A stretch of DNA of 64,000 nt, from positions 1 through 64,000 of the forward strand of contig JAGCVU010000229.1 of assembly GCA_017962175.1 (NCBI GenBank), read 5' to 3'. This document shows positions 8,499 to 17,357 of the stretch, piece after piece. The notes beneath the pieces are model-generated. The model saw only the letters and a program-made list of their open reading frames with translations. It had not been told where the DNA came from and made no database searches. Numbering within the stretch: position 1 is the stretch's first letter; the number at the start of each line of letters is the position of its first letter. The stretch comes from Bacteroidales bacterium. Lineage in GTDB: Bacteria > Bacteroidota > Bacteroidia > Bacteroidales > UBA3824. Made by a program: the position numbers and the translations under genes.

Positions 8499-9227
8499 TT
8501 ATGGGCACAAATTTACAAACAAAAAATATTTTAACAAAATTAATATCCCCAAATGCGCCGGATAAAAGAGATAATAAAACCATTTGGGCAGTTGTTTGCC
8601 GCGTTCTCCGTTGTAGGCAAAGATAAAGAGTAATGAAATTAATCCGATAGCCTCTAACACACTGTAAACAATAGCATTAATCGGTCTTGACGATTCTACA
8701 AATATTTTAAACAAGGGCAATGCCACTAAGGTAGCCACCGTTGCCCCCCACCAAATAGCCACTTTATTTCCCCTAAACTGATAAAAACACGCCACAAGTG
8801 CATAGCCATACAAATTGTATTCAAATCCCACCATATATCCAACTACGCCAAACAATATAACTATCAGCAATTTATAGATATATTCAAAGGGTTTATTCTT
8901 ACAAAGGTCAAACAACGAGAGCATCATAACCGATGATGCGAGAACAAAAAATACATTTAAATCCTCAAAATTAAACCATTCACCATATTTAGCATACGAA
9001 AACGGAACAATGCTCACCAATGCTATCAAAAGAAGCCTAATTGTATATTTTGTACGGCTATGTGTAAACACAGCCCCTTCTGCCAAAAGAAAACAAAAGA
9101 TGATAAAACTCAATCTGCCAATTACACGCAAAATAAACCAATCAGGTAGCAATACCACACCAATATGGTCAATCACCATAGTAACTATAGCCAAATGCTT
9201 AAGAAATGCCCCAGAAAATGATGTCAT
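8499..9227 (-). CDS. TraX family membrane protein
   Basis: Polytopic membrane protein of 242 residues. The N-terminus FLKHLAIVTMVIDHIG, then RVIGRLSFIIFCFLLAEGA, and the C-terminal YNGERGKQLPKWFYYLFYPAHLGIL match the TraX family, first known for F-pilin acetylation in F plasmids. Chromosomal TraX homologues are widespread and the true substrate here is unknown; a membrane acyltransferase role is inference. Its ATG overlaps the recJ stop (ATGA), so it is coupled to recJ. Nothing else conjugative is nearby. Confidence 0.88.
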   Translation of the reverse strand: MTSFSGAFLKHLAIVTMVIDHIGVVLLPDWFILRVIGRLSFIIFCFLLAEGAVFTHSRTKYTIRLLLIALVSIVPFSYAKYGEWFNFEDLNVFFVLASSVMMLSLFDLCKNKPFEYIYKLLIVILFGVVGYMVGFEYNLYGYALVACFYQFRGNKVAIWWGATVATLVALPLFKIFVESSRPINAIVYSVLEAIGLISLLFIFAYNGERGKQLPKWFYYLFYPAHLGILILLKYFLFVNLCP

Positions 9228-11032
9228 ACAGTTTCTTTCATTTTAATATCCACCACCATTAATTGCAATGACACATTGCCGCGAAACTCGTTTTTTTGAA
9301 CGGTGTAGCAAATATCGAATTTTTCGCCGTTGTGTATGCGGGTGTAATAGTCTGCCATTCCAAATGCTATGCCCACAAGACACACACCGGTGCTATCCAT
9401 CACTTCTAACCTCAGATGGTCAAGGTTTTTGCCTACTTTGCGTGTTGCGCCGCAATCTACCACATTGCGAGTGGCAAATATAGGTTCGGTGTTTTCCGGT
9501 CCAAAGGGTTCAAACTGTATCAAACGATCATAGAATTTAGAATTTATTACCGAAAAATCTATGAATTGTTCTATCAAAACTTTGGGCGTTTTCTGAGATG
9601 TTTGGATATGATTTTTAACGTATTCAAGAAAGGCAGACTTAAAATTTAGATAGTTTTCAAATTTAAGATTCAAGCCTGCAGCAAACTTGTGTCCGCCAAA
9701 ACCTGATAAATAATCACGACAATTGTCGATGGCGTCGTATAGATTGAAATCAGAAACCGACCGAGCCGAACCTGTGAGCGTGTCGCCAATTTTTGAGAAC
9801 ACAATAGTGGGGCGATAGTAAGTTTCGGTAAGTCGCGATGCCACAATGCCCACCACGCCTTTGTGCCAATTGTCGCCATAAACTACTGTGGCGGCGTTGG
9901 TATCGTTGTTGGGTTCGTTGCGAAGTGTTTCAAGTGCGGTTTCGGTAATATCACGGTCAAGGTCTTTACGCTCATTGTTGTAGTCTGAAATCTTTTTGGC
10001 AAACTCTGCAGCCTCGTTTTCATCTTCGGTGATAAGCAGACGCACAGCCTGAGAGCCCTTATCGATACGTCCACAAGCGTTGATTCGCGGACCAATCATA
10101 AACACCGAATCGTACATCGAAACGTGTTTTTCGGCAAGTCCCGACTCTTTTTTTATAGCACAAAAACAGGTTAAAGGCTGCAACAAAAGTTTTTGGTCGT
10201 TGTATGAGAACTCCTCGCCATTGAGTTTTTTGAGTCCGTAATATGCCAAAATGCGGTTTTCGTCAACTATCGGCACAATGTCGGAACCAATGCTAACTGC
10301 AGTTAAATCAATGTAATTGAGCAAGTTGATAAACGGAATATTCCGCCTTATGCACAAAGCCTGCATATATTTAAAACCCACGCCGCAACCCGAAAGTTCG
10401 TTGAAAGGATAAGTGTTATCAGTGCGTTTGGCATCAAGCACAGCCACTGCATTGGGCAATTCTGCACCGGGCGTATGATGGTCGCAAACAATAAAGTCGA
10501 TACCCAAACTATTAGAATAGTCAACACGAGGATTGTCTTTGATGCCGCAGTCGAGGGCAATTATAAGCGAGCAACCGTTTTGTGAGGCATAGTCCACACC
10601 TTGCATCGATACACCGTAACCCTCTGTATATCTGTCGGGTATGTAATAATCAATATTTTGTGTGCAATATTTTTTCAAAAACGAATAAACCAAAGCCACT
10701 GAAGTAGTGCCGTCAACATCGTAGTCGCCATAGATAAGGATTTTTTCACCCTTGTCGATAGCAAGCGAAAGGCGGTCAACAGCCTTGTCCATATCGCGAA
10801 ACAAGAACGGATCGTAAAGATTTGACAAAGACGGACGAAGAAACGAGCGGATTTTTTGCAATTCACCCTCTTCGGTTTCGGGATTTTGCAAACGTGGCAC
10901 ATCCACCTTCACACGCTGTGCAAGCATACGCGCTATGGTAAAATCACAAAAATTGTTGAGCCTTGTTTGCAAATAATCTATCTGAGTATCAGTGTATCCA
11001 CCACCGTTATTCAGTTCCCAAAGTTTGTTCAT
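9224..11032 (-). CDS. recJ: Single-stranded-DNA-specific 5'-3' exonuclease RecJ
   Basis: DHH-family exonuclease used in recombination and mismatch repair. The start is the ATG giving MNKLWELNNGGGYTD; the longer frame has a non-family extension. Motifs: DYDVDGTTS (motif I), ALDCGIKD (II), VCDHHTPG (the DHH motif, III), GPRINACGRID, and the DHHA1 motif SGFGGHKFAAGL, followed by a C-terminal OB-type domain. At 602 residues it has usual length. It starts inside the end of the DUF2339 gene (26-base overlap) and overlaps the TraX gene, so it is part of the tightly packed minus-strand operon. Confidence 0.96.
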   Translation of the reverse strand: MNKLWELNNGGGYTDTQIDYLQTRLNNFCDFTIARMLAQRVKVDVPRLQNPETEEGELQKIRSFLRPSLSNLYDPFLFRDMDKAVDRLSLAIDKGEKILIYGDYDVDGTTSVALVYSFLKKYCTQNIDYYIPDRYTEGYGVSMQGVDYASQNGCSLIIALDCGIKDNPRVDYSNSLGIDFIVCDHHTPGAELPNAVAVLDAKRTDNTYPFNELSGCGVGFKYMQALCIRRNIPFINLLNYIDLTAVSIGSDIVPIVDENRILAYYGLKKLNGEEFSYNDQKLLLQPLTCFCAIKKESGLAEKHVSMYDSVFMIGPRINACGRIDKGSQAVRLLITEDENEAAEFAKKISDYNNERKDLDRDITETALETLRNEPNNDTNAATVVYGDNWHKGVVGIVASRLTETYYRPTIVFSKIGDTLTGSARSVSDFNLYDAIDNCRDYLSGFGGHKFAAGLNLKFENYLNFKSAFLEYVKNHIQTSQKTPKVLIEQFIDFSVINSKFYDRLIQFEPFGPENTEPIFATRNVVDCGATRKVGKNLDHLRLEVMDSTGVCLVGIAFGMADYYTRIHNGEKFDICYTVQKNEFRGNVSLQLMVVDIKMKETV

Positions 11033-13268
11033 CGTCTTGTAGTTTTTCTTTTTTGAAGTATTTAGAGTAAATGTACGACACAATTAAGAATGTAACTCCC
11101 ACAGCCACAAATACTAATGCTTTGATCCAAAGTTCAGAATTCCAAATGTCGTAGAAAAATAATTTTACCACGGTTTGAGCCGAAAGCACAAATCCAAAAA
11201 TGCGAAGATGTTTTAATTCAAATTTAAAACCTATCACAAATAATATGAGCGAAGCCACACCTAACCAAGCAGTTAACAATATGCCATAAGAGTTTTGCGA
11301 GTGCAACAGCGTAAGTATATTAGTGATTTCGGAGCCCACAATCCACACCATAGTAAATGCCACAACAATATCGATAATTTTGTCGAAGTTTTTGCAAAGC
11401 GGATATTTGCGATTAAAAATAGCGAAAGCCGCCATTCCAATTGCCACTGCCAATGTAAAATAACGACACATAAAATACCACTTGGAAGATAGAGTTTGCA
11501 AATCTTCCATACTAGTGCAGAACAATATGCACATCGATAGCAAATTAATAGGCAGCAAGGTGTAGCCAATAGTTTTAATATTCGACAAAAATTCCAACTT
11601 TTTGGGCATTAATGCAGCAGCCACCGACAGCAAACCAAACCAAATCGTTAGCGAAACGCAAGAAAGGTCAAATTCTTGAGAATCGGTGAATCTACTGTCA
11701 ACAAAAATCCAATATATCAACAATTCGTGTGCAACTACAAATGCCACAGTGAGATAGAGCAAAAGGCTAACTGATGCTTTGTGAAATTTGTCAACCATGG
11801 CTTTGAGAATAAACACCAAAACTGCAATGTAAGCCAATTTGGTAATAAACGCCGTATTGAGCACAATCCAATAATTGTCGGGAAGGCTGTAATGAAAATC
11901 TATAATCGGAATAGCGATACACACTACCGCAAACGATAAATAGGTAAGCAGCAAGGCAACAAGTTTGAAATAATTTAGCTGTGTATATTTGTAAACAAAT
12001 GCCGCTGCCAAAATTTCGATTGCAAACACCAGCGGAAACCACTGCGAATATTCAAGCACATAATTGATAATCAATGCCAAATTGGTAAATATCAACGCAT
12101 ACGAAAACGGCGTAGTAAACAGCAATTTGCGCTCGGGCAATAACTTCTGAAACACAAACGCCGTTGCACACAAAGCCAACGATATATAAATATAGGTGTG
12201 TGCAATGCTGTGTCGATTATGAAATTCGATGGCTGTAAAAATGGCAAATGTTAAAAAGTTGATTACAGTAAATGCGATGAAGTCGAAATTGTATTTTTCA
12301 CGATTCAAATATAGCACCACATCGCCGGCGTAAAACACAGCACAGAGAATAGCGAAATAAAGCACGTTGATACTATGCGACAAATCGGCACCATCGAAAA
12401 ACTTAATAATAAGCACCAAACCTGTAGCAACAAACGCTGATGCATACACAGGAGTCCATTTTTTTATCTTGTACACAAAACACAGCGCCACATTGACTAC
12501 CACCAAGAAAACCATCCAAAAGACAGTTCTATTTATATGAGAATCAAACGAATAGCCTGCACAGAACGGCGACATTACAAACCAAAATAGTGCATACGAA
12601 AATAGCAATTTGTTGTCGTGGATATATGAAAATGCAAGCAACGCTGATGTTATAGTCCACAAAATAGCCAAAGTAACAGGCGATGAGAACAAATCAAAAT
12701 ACCCATAAGCCAACCATGTGACGGCATATCCCAAATTGGCTCCACCAAAAAGCAATGTATCTTTGAGCACTTTGCGTGTAGAGGGCACTTTAAACGCTCC
12801 TACAACCATAGCAGCCGAACCCAAATAACCTAAAATAACACGACCTACAGAACCAATTAAATTCTTGTCTAACAATATTTTGATGCAGAGAATCAAGCCT
12901 AATACAGCAATAAAAATTCCGGCAATTGCCATCCATTTAACGCCAATATTGCGCTCGCTGTTTGACGATTCCGACACCTTTGGAGTAGATGGTATTGGAG
13001 GAGGCAAAACAAATGGAGGCGGTGCAACCGGCTCTTGTGGAGCAACTGTATCTTTAGGCTCAACAGTCTCTGTCACAGGATTAAACGGCGGCGGAGTTAC
13101 CACCTCTGTCTGCTTTCTATTAGCAGCAATAGAAGCATTGATTTCTGCCCTCAGTTTGCTGATTTCTTCGTCAAGATGTTCGCGTTGGCTCATAAGTTCA
13201 AGCATACGCTTCACCTTCTGACTTTGATCTTCATTGCTTACATTAACTTCATTCTCAACATTTTCCAT
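11007..13268 (-). CDS. DUF2339 multi-spanning membrane protein
   Basis: A 753-residue protein starting at the ATG two codons after an upstream TTG. Order: N-terminal coiled coil (about 12-50: SQREHLDEEISKLRAEI), a Pro-rich linker (about 55-105), then roughly twenty hydrophobic segments. The entry motif NIGVKWMAIAGIFIAVLGL followed by GSVGRVILGYLGSAAMV is typical of DUF2339 (PF10101). The molecular function of this family is not established; a role at the cell envelope is inference. The cytosolic coiled-coil and proline linker could contact the soluble proteins encoded upstream (Hsp70-like, PP2C, kinase). It follows the Hsp70-like gene by 13 bases and overlaps recJ. Confidence 0.85.
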   Translation of the reverse strand: MENVENEVNVSNEDQSQKVKRMLELMSQREHLDEEISKLRAEINASIAANRKQTEVVTPPPFNPVTETVEPKDTVAPQEPVAPPPFVLPPPIPSTPKVSESSNSERNIGVKWMAIAGIFIAVLGLILCIKILLDKNLIGSVGRVILGYLGSAAMVVGAFKVPSTRKVLKDTLLFGGANLGYAVTWLAYGYFDLFSSPVTLAILWTITSALLAFSYIHDNKLLFSYALFWFVMSPFCAGYSFDSHINRTVFWMVFLVVVNVALCFVYKIKKWTPVYASAFVATGLVLIIKFFDGADLSHSINVLYFAILCAVFYAGDVVLYLNREKYNFDFIAFTVINFLTFAIFTAIEFHNRHSIAHTYIYISLALCATAFVFQKLLPERKLLFTTPFSYALIFTNLALIINYVLEYSQWFPLVFAIEILAAAFVYKYTQLNYFKLVALLLTYLSFAVVCIAIPIIDFHYSLPDNYWIVLNTAFITKLAYIAVLVFILKAMVDKFHKASVSLLLYLTVAFVVAHELLIYWIFVDSRFTDSQEFDLSCVSLTIWFGLLSVAAALMPKKLEFLSNIKTIGYTLLPINLLSMCILFCTSMEDLQTLSSKWYFMCRYFTLAVAIGMAAFAIFNRKYPLCKNFDKIIDIVVAFTMVWIVGSEITNILTLLHSQNSYGILLTAWLGVASLILFVIGFKFELKHLRIFGFVLSAQTVVKLFFYDIWNSELWIKALVFVAVGVTFLIVSYIYSKYFKKEKLQDDEQTLGTE

Positions 13269-13281
13269 ACTCAACAGAATA

Positions 13282-14811
13282 TTACATTACTGAAATTTTT
13301 ACTACGGGACGAGTTCTAAAACGTCCGAGATTTTTGCCGGCGCGAGTTATCATCAAGTCGATTTGCACACCGGTCTGCCATGTTTCTGACACCGGCTCGG
13401 CTATGTCGCCCGCCTTTAGTGTGCGGCTGCTCGAAATTACCTTAAACTGATGATTGCCAATATACACAAACTCTTGATGAGCTGCACCTTTGCCGGGAGC
13501 CGGGTCGAAAGTATTAAGCAATACCTTTTTATTGGGCGTTAAAGTTTGCAGATTTAAATTATTAACAGCGCAATAAGTGGGTTGTGCCGATGGTGGCGGA
13601 GGTGGAGGTGTAACCGACTTAGGCGGTGTAGGCGGCTGAGGTTTGTCGATATGCTGAGCACCCATTTGAAACATCGTGCTCTCCTCATCCACTTCGGTAG
13701 GAGCAACATCCTCCTTAAACAATTCGCCAAGCACAAAACTTATATCATCGGTAAAAACCTCAATCTTGGTTTCGCCGTAGTTGGCAAATTCCTTGCGTAC
13801 TGTGCTGTTGTTTAGCGAATTGCCCACAAGGAAAATTTTATCTAAATCAATGGTTTTGATTTTCTCCTTAGCAAGAAAATTGTCGGAGAAAAACGCAGAA
13901 AACTGACGTGAATATAGATACGACAACTTGTTGATTTCATCTACCGAAAGACTCACTTTGATTTTGTTGCCCTGATTAACGGCAAACGATGTTTGAAGAC
14001 TGATAACAGGCTTGGTCCAATTGGCAAGCAGTTCTACAATCTTCACAGCCTTATCGTAATGGCGGATATATTCGCGATTGATGGCGGCAGAATCGTCACG
14101 GTCGATAATGTTTTCCTGACGGTTAACATCATCTACTATCTTTTTGGCTATCACCTTAATACGAGGGTCAATGCCGTAACCTTCAAACTTTTTGAATGCT
14201 ACTCTCGACACATTGTTGCCGTCAACATTCATCACCGACATATTCAAATCCATACCAAGAGCCTCTAATACACCAAATTTGCGGTTTTGACAATAGAGTC
14301 CGTTTTTAGCTTTGTAATATTGCAACAAAAGCGTGTCGAATTTCTCAACTTTCACAAAGTTGAAGTTTTTCGACTTCCAGTAATTCAAAAACTCGGTTTG
14401 AGCTTTAGGTGTAATATTTTCGCTAAACACTATGGCAGTGTCGATTACAGTAGTATCAGAAAAAGGAAAATCCTCATATTTCGACATTTCACGAGCATAC
14501 AATTCTCTCACGTCGCGTATAATGGGATTGAAAAGTGCTATGTAATCTTCGTCGAAACCGCCAACTGAGATTTTTTGTCCGCCTTTGTCGAGAGCTTGCA
14601 TAAGGTCGCCGGCAAAGAGACTTTTATTGTCGCGGAAATTGATTTTGTAATCAAAACCGTAGTCGATACTGCTGTCGGTGGGGTTTATATAGAAATAAAA
14701 AGGAAATTTTTTCTCGTCGTTGGTAAAAAGAAGCGAAAACTTATCTTTCAACGGCTGAATTGCCGCTGTAAGGTAGTCATCGTTGACAAAAACCGCTAAT
14801 GTCTTGTTCAT
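13282..14811 (-). CDS. Putative divergent Hsp70/actin-like ATPase with Pro-rich linker and C-terminal beta domain
   Basis: Not firmly recognised. Residues 1-385 resemble an actin/Hsp70 fold only in outline: the stretch IFLVGNSLNNSTVRKEF resembles the Hsp70 GGxSxxPxVR turn, and helices before it resemble the second half of such proteins. The usual N-terminal GIDLGTT loop is absent (MNKTLAVFVNDDYLT instead), so ATP binding is doubtful. A proline-rich linker at about 392-413 (PTPPKSVTPPPPPPS) leads to a roughly 95-residue beta-rich C-terminal domain. The gene lies between the PP2C gene (26 bases) and the DUF2339 gene (13 bases), so it probably belongs to the same phosphosignalling complex. It may be a scaffold or phosphorylation target. 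Confidence 0.7.
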   Translation of the reverse strand: MNKTLAVFVNDDYLTAAIQPLKDKFSLLFTNDEKKFPFYFYINPTDSSIDYGFDYKINFRDNKSLFAGDLMQALDKGGQKISVGGFDEDYIALFNPIIRDVRELYAREMSKYEDFPFSDTTVIDTAIVFSENITPKAQTEFLNYWKSKNFNFVKVEKFDTLLLQYYKAKNGLYCQNRKFGVLEALGMDLNMSVMNVDGNNVSRVAFKKFEGYGIDPRIKVIAKKIVDDVNRQENIIDRDDSAAINREYIRHYDKAVKIVELLANWTKPVISLQTSFAVNQGNKIKVSLSVDEINKLSYLYSRQFSAFFSDNFLAKEKIKTIDLDKIFLVGNSLNNSTVRKEFANYGETKIEVFTDDISFVLGELFKEDVAPTEVDEESTMFQMGAQHIDKPQPPTPPKSVTPPPPPPSAQPTYCAVNNLNLQTLTPNKKVLLNTFDPAPGKGAAHQEFVYIGNHQFKVISSSRTLKAGDIAEPVSETWQTGVQIDLMITRAGKNLGRFRTRPVVKISVM

Positions 14812-14837
14812 TTTTGTTAATATATTAAGGTGTGTGT

Positions 14838-15611
14838 TTACGAAAGAAATCTAAAAACTACTGCTGTGATATTATCTTTGCCTCCGGCATTGTAAGCCGA
14901 TTCGGTGAGAGCGTCGGCGAGACCATCGTCAACCTCGTAACGTTTTACAAGTCGGTATATCAGTTCGTCGGTAAGTGCATCGTGCACTCCGTCGGAAAAT
15001 GCCATAAGTATGTCGCCGTGTTCCAACGGACGCGGACCTTCTACATCAATTTTCATCAACGAAAGATCCTGACCAATAGCAGAGGTCATCATATTGCGTT
15101 TTGGATGAGTAAATGCTTCGGCTTCGGTAATTTCACCGGCATCCAATAATTGTTGCACAATAGAATGGTCGTGAGTTTCACGGCTGAGACACTCTCTGTT
15201 CCAAAGATATACGCGACTGTCGCCGATATTAACGGTGTAATAGGCATTGCCCGTTACAAAAAAACCGGAAAGAGTGGTGCCGCAATTTTTAAATAGAGGA
15301 TCTGAAGTGCTTTTGGCTAAAACTTCTTTGGCTGCATCTAAAGCGGTGTTTCGCAAAAAATCTGCAGCTATGGTGTTTGGTGGCATATTTTCAAATGCAT
15401 TGCGAAATACCTCCACAGTTTTGGTGCTTGCAAAATCGCCGTGCCCGTGCCCGCCTACGCCATCTGCCACAAAGCAAAGCATACGTCCGTCTTTTTCTGG
15501 CGAAACATAAAACGAATCTTCTTGCGATGGCTTTCTACCTTGAATGCTTGATGTTTCCACTCGGTTTACTCCGCTTGTGGTTCCAAATATTTTTTTTAGC
15601 GAGTTAAGCAT
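14838..15611 (-). CDS. PP2C-family serine/threonine protein phosphatase
   Basis: Soluble metal-dependent phosphatase of 257 residues. PPM motifs appear in order: QEDSFYV, FVADGVGGHGHGDFAS, NCGTTLSGF, VNIGDSRVYLW, FSDGVHDALTDE and GGKDNITAVVF, so all metal-binding aspartates are kept. The short N-terminus has no signal or membrane helix, placing it in the cytoplasm. It starts 21 bases after the kinase gene, and such pairs usually have opposing activities on the same substrates. Its likely targets are the kinase itself and the neighbouring proteins. Confidence 0.94.
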   Translation of the reverse strand: MLNSLKKIFGTTSGVNRVETSSIQGRKPSQEDSFYVSPEKDGRMLCFVADGVGGHGHGDFASTKTVEVFRNAFENMPPNTIAADFLRNTALDAAKEVLAKSTSDPLFKNCGTTLSGFFVTGNAYYTVNIGDSRVYLWNRECLSRETHDHSIVQQLLDAGEITEAEAFTHPKRNMMTSAIGQDLSLMKIDVEGPRPLEHGDILMAFSDGVHDALTDELIYRLVKRYEVDDGLADALTESAYNAGGKDNITAVVFRFLS

Positions 15612-15632
15612 AGGCTATTGAGTTTTAAGCAG

Positions 15633-17345
15633 TTATTTTTTATTGTGGGTAAGGTATTCCTTTGCCATATATCCTCGTTTGAGATTTACTCGCACCTCTA
15701 CCCAATAGTATCCGTCTTCGATAACTTCTACAGGAGTGCCTTTGGGATACTCTTGAAGCACCTTGCTACTCTTGCTTGCAAGTTCACGCAATTTGAGGTT
15801 GGCTTTGGTGTAAACGATTTCGCCTTTATAGAATTTTGAATCGTCTTTGGCAGGCACAGAAGTACCTGTACTTGGAGGATCTTTGGGCGTTTTAGCCTCC
15901 GATTCTTCTTTAAGTTCCATTGCCAACACCACCAAAATAGCAGCTATGAGGGCAAGGAAAATAAAAGTTTGAATAGGTTTAAGTTTCGACTTCTGCGGCT
16001 GCTGGTCGCGTTTGCCGTAACCAATACCACGTTGAATGTTTTCCCTATTATTTTTTTCGGCTACAATCATACGTTCGCGAGCTTTTTCAAGTTCCACGTC
16101 CATAAGTAGTTCTACAGCCTTGGGGTCAATTGCATTTTTAGAAGTCTCAAAATCAATATCTTTGCGCTCTTTTCGGGTAATAACACCGTCGGCGGCATAT
16201 TCGCGTATTTTGGCAGCAAGCCAGTCGGGAACAGATGCCTTGGGTTGAGGTGCCTCGTTGGTACGAAGCAGTGCTAATATCTCATCGCACGATGCATATC
16301 GCGACTCGGGAATCATCATTGTAGACTTGTCGGCAATTTCGCGAAGCACTCCATTGTTGATACCCATAAGTTTTCGGCGATCGGGCGCACCTGCGAGCCA
16401 TTCAAGAATAATCATTCCAAGAGAATAGATGTCGGCACGTTGGTCGGCGGTGTAAGCCTTATTGTTGAGTTCGGGAGCAGCATACTTGGGTGTTCCCGCA
16501 CGTTTAAGGTTGTCGGGAAGATCGTCGGCAGTGGCAAGTCCGAAATCTATTATCTTAACATTGTCGCCTTTGTAGGTGAGCATAATATTATCGGGCTTGA
16601 GGTCGCGGTGAAAAATCTGTTTTTTGTGCACATAGCATAGCGCATCCAAAATTTGCACTATTACGCGACGCACAAAATTGATGTCTTGACGATGCTCCTC
16701 GTTGATTACATAAGAGAGAGTGCGTCCGTCGATATATTCCATATAATAATACGGACCATCGGAATCTTCTCCCTTGCCGTAAACATGTACTATATTGTTG
16801 TGTTCCAGTTCAAAAGCATTGTCAAACTCCTTGTAAAAGAGTTCGATATATTGAGGATTGTCGCGATACTGCTGTTTAATGCGTTTGATGATAACCTTGC
16901 GACGTCCAAGATGAATGGCACTATAAATGTCGCTCATTGCGCCCGACGAGTCGATAAGTTTCACCTCGGTAAATACATCGCCTCCGGCAGCGGAAAGGTT
17001 TTGCATTGAAGTCATTCCCGACTGTGATTCGTTTACAAAGCCCGAACCCGATTCTTGCTCTACAAAACCCGAACCCTGCGGCTCTGATACAAATCCTGAA
17101 CCCTGATTGTCAGACACAAAACCCGATCCCTGAGGCATTTCATCGTTGATTTCGGGATACTCGGTGTTTTGTTTTCCGGTGACGTGGGCAATCTCAATTT
17201 CGGCACTTTTGATAAGCACAAGCAATTCGCCCATATTGATACCCATATCGGCGGCCTGTTTGCGCAACATCTCGCGTTTGCCCTCGGTCATACCGGTGCG
17301 CACATATTGGTCAATCAGTTTTTTAAGTTCGTCCAAGTCTTTCAT
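15633..17345 (-). CDS. Hanks-type Ser/Thr protein kinase with SGFV repeats, membrane helix and extracytoplasmic SH3 domain
   Basis: Membrane-bound eukaryotic-like kinase. The ATG at 17345 (MKDLDELKKL) is preferred over a TTG three codons earlier. Order (570-residue numbering): helical TerB-like segment (about 5-55), four 9-residue repeats with core GSGFV (about 72-107), kinase domain (about 125-365) with VIIKRIK (Lys154), HRDLKPDN (Asp248) and IDFGLA (Asp267), a second TerB-like helical segment (about 375-420), a membrane helix (about 460-480), and a bacterial SH3 domain (about 512-567) that would face the periplasm. The glycine loop is reduced to SSGAMSDIY but catalytic residues are intact. 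It lies 12 bases after a lipoprotein gene and before a PP2C gene. Confidence 0.93.
   Translation of the reverse strand: MKDLDELKKLIDQYVRTGMTEGKREMLRKQAADMGINMGELLVLIKSAEIEIAHVTGKQNTEYPEINDEMPQGSGFVSDNQGSGFVSEPQGSGFVEQESGSGFVNESQSGMTSMQNLSAAGGDVFTEVKLIDSSGAMSDIYSAIHLGRRKVIIKRIKQQYRDNPQYIELFYKEFDNAFELEHNNIVHVYGKGEDSDGPYYYMEYIDGRTLSYVINEEHRQDINFVRRVIVQILDALCYVHKKQIFHRDLKPDNIMLTYKGDNVKIIDFGLATADDLPDNLKRAGTPKYAAPELNNKAYTADQRADIYSLGMIILEWLAGAPDRRKLMGINNGVLREIADKSTMMIPESRYASCDEILALLRTNEAPQPKASVPDWLAAKIREYAADGVITRKERKDIDFETSKNAIDPKAVELLMDVELEKARERMIVAEKNNRENIQRGIGYGKRDQQPQKSKLKPIQTFIFLALIAAILVVLAMELKEESEAKTPKDPPSTGTSVPAKDDSKFYKGEIVYTKANLKLRELASKSSKVLQEYPKGTPVEVIEDGYYWVEVRVNLKRGYMAKEYLTHNKK
17025..17132 (-). 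repeat. Four 27-bp in-frame repeats encoding QGSGFV motifs
   Basis: Within the kinase gene, the motif [QS]GSGFV recurs exactly every 9 residues, four times, each followed by three variable acidic or polar residues. The DNA unit is 27 bases and keeps the frame. It lies between the N-terminal helical segment and the kinase domain. The conserved Ser in each unit is a possible phosphosite, but this is inference. Confidence 0.85.
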
Positions 17346-17357
17346 ATCTGCCAAACA

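Noticed and set aside
8499..9227. Conjugative element suggested by the TraX-like gene
   Set aside because: No other transfer, relaxase or integrase gene is nearby, and chromosomal TraX homologues are common.
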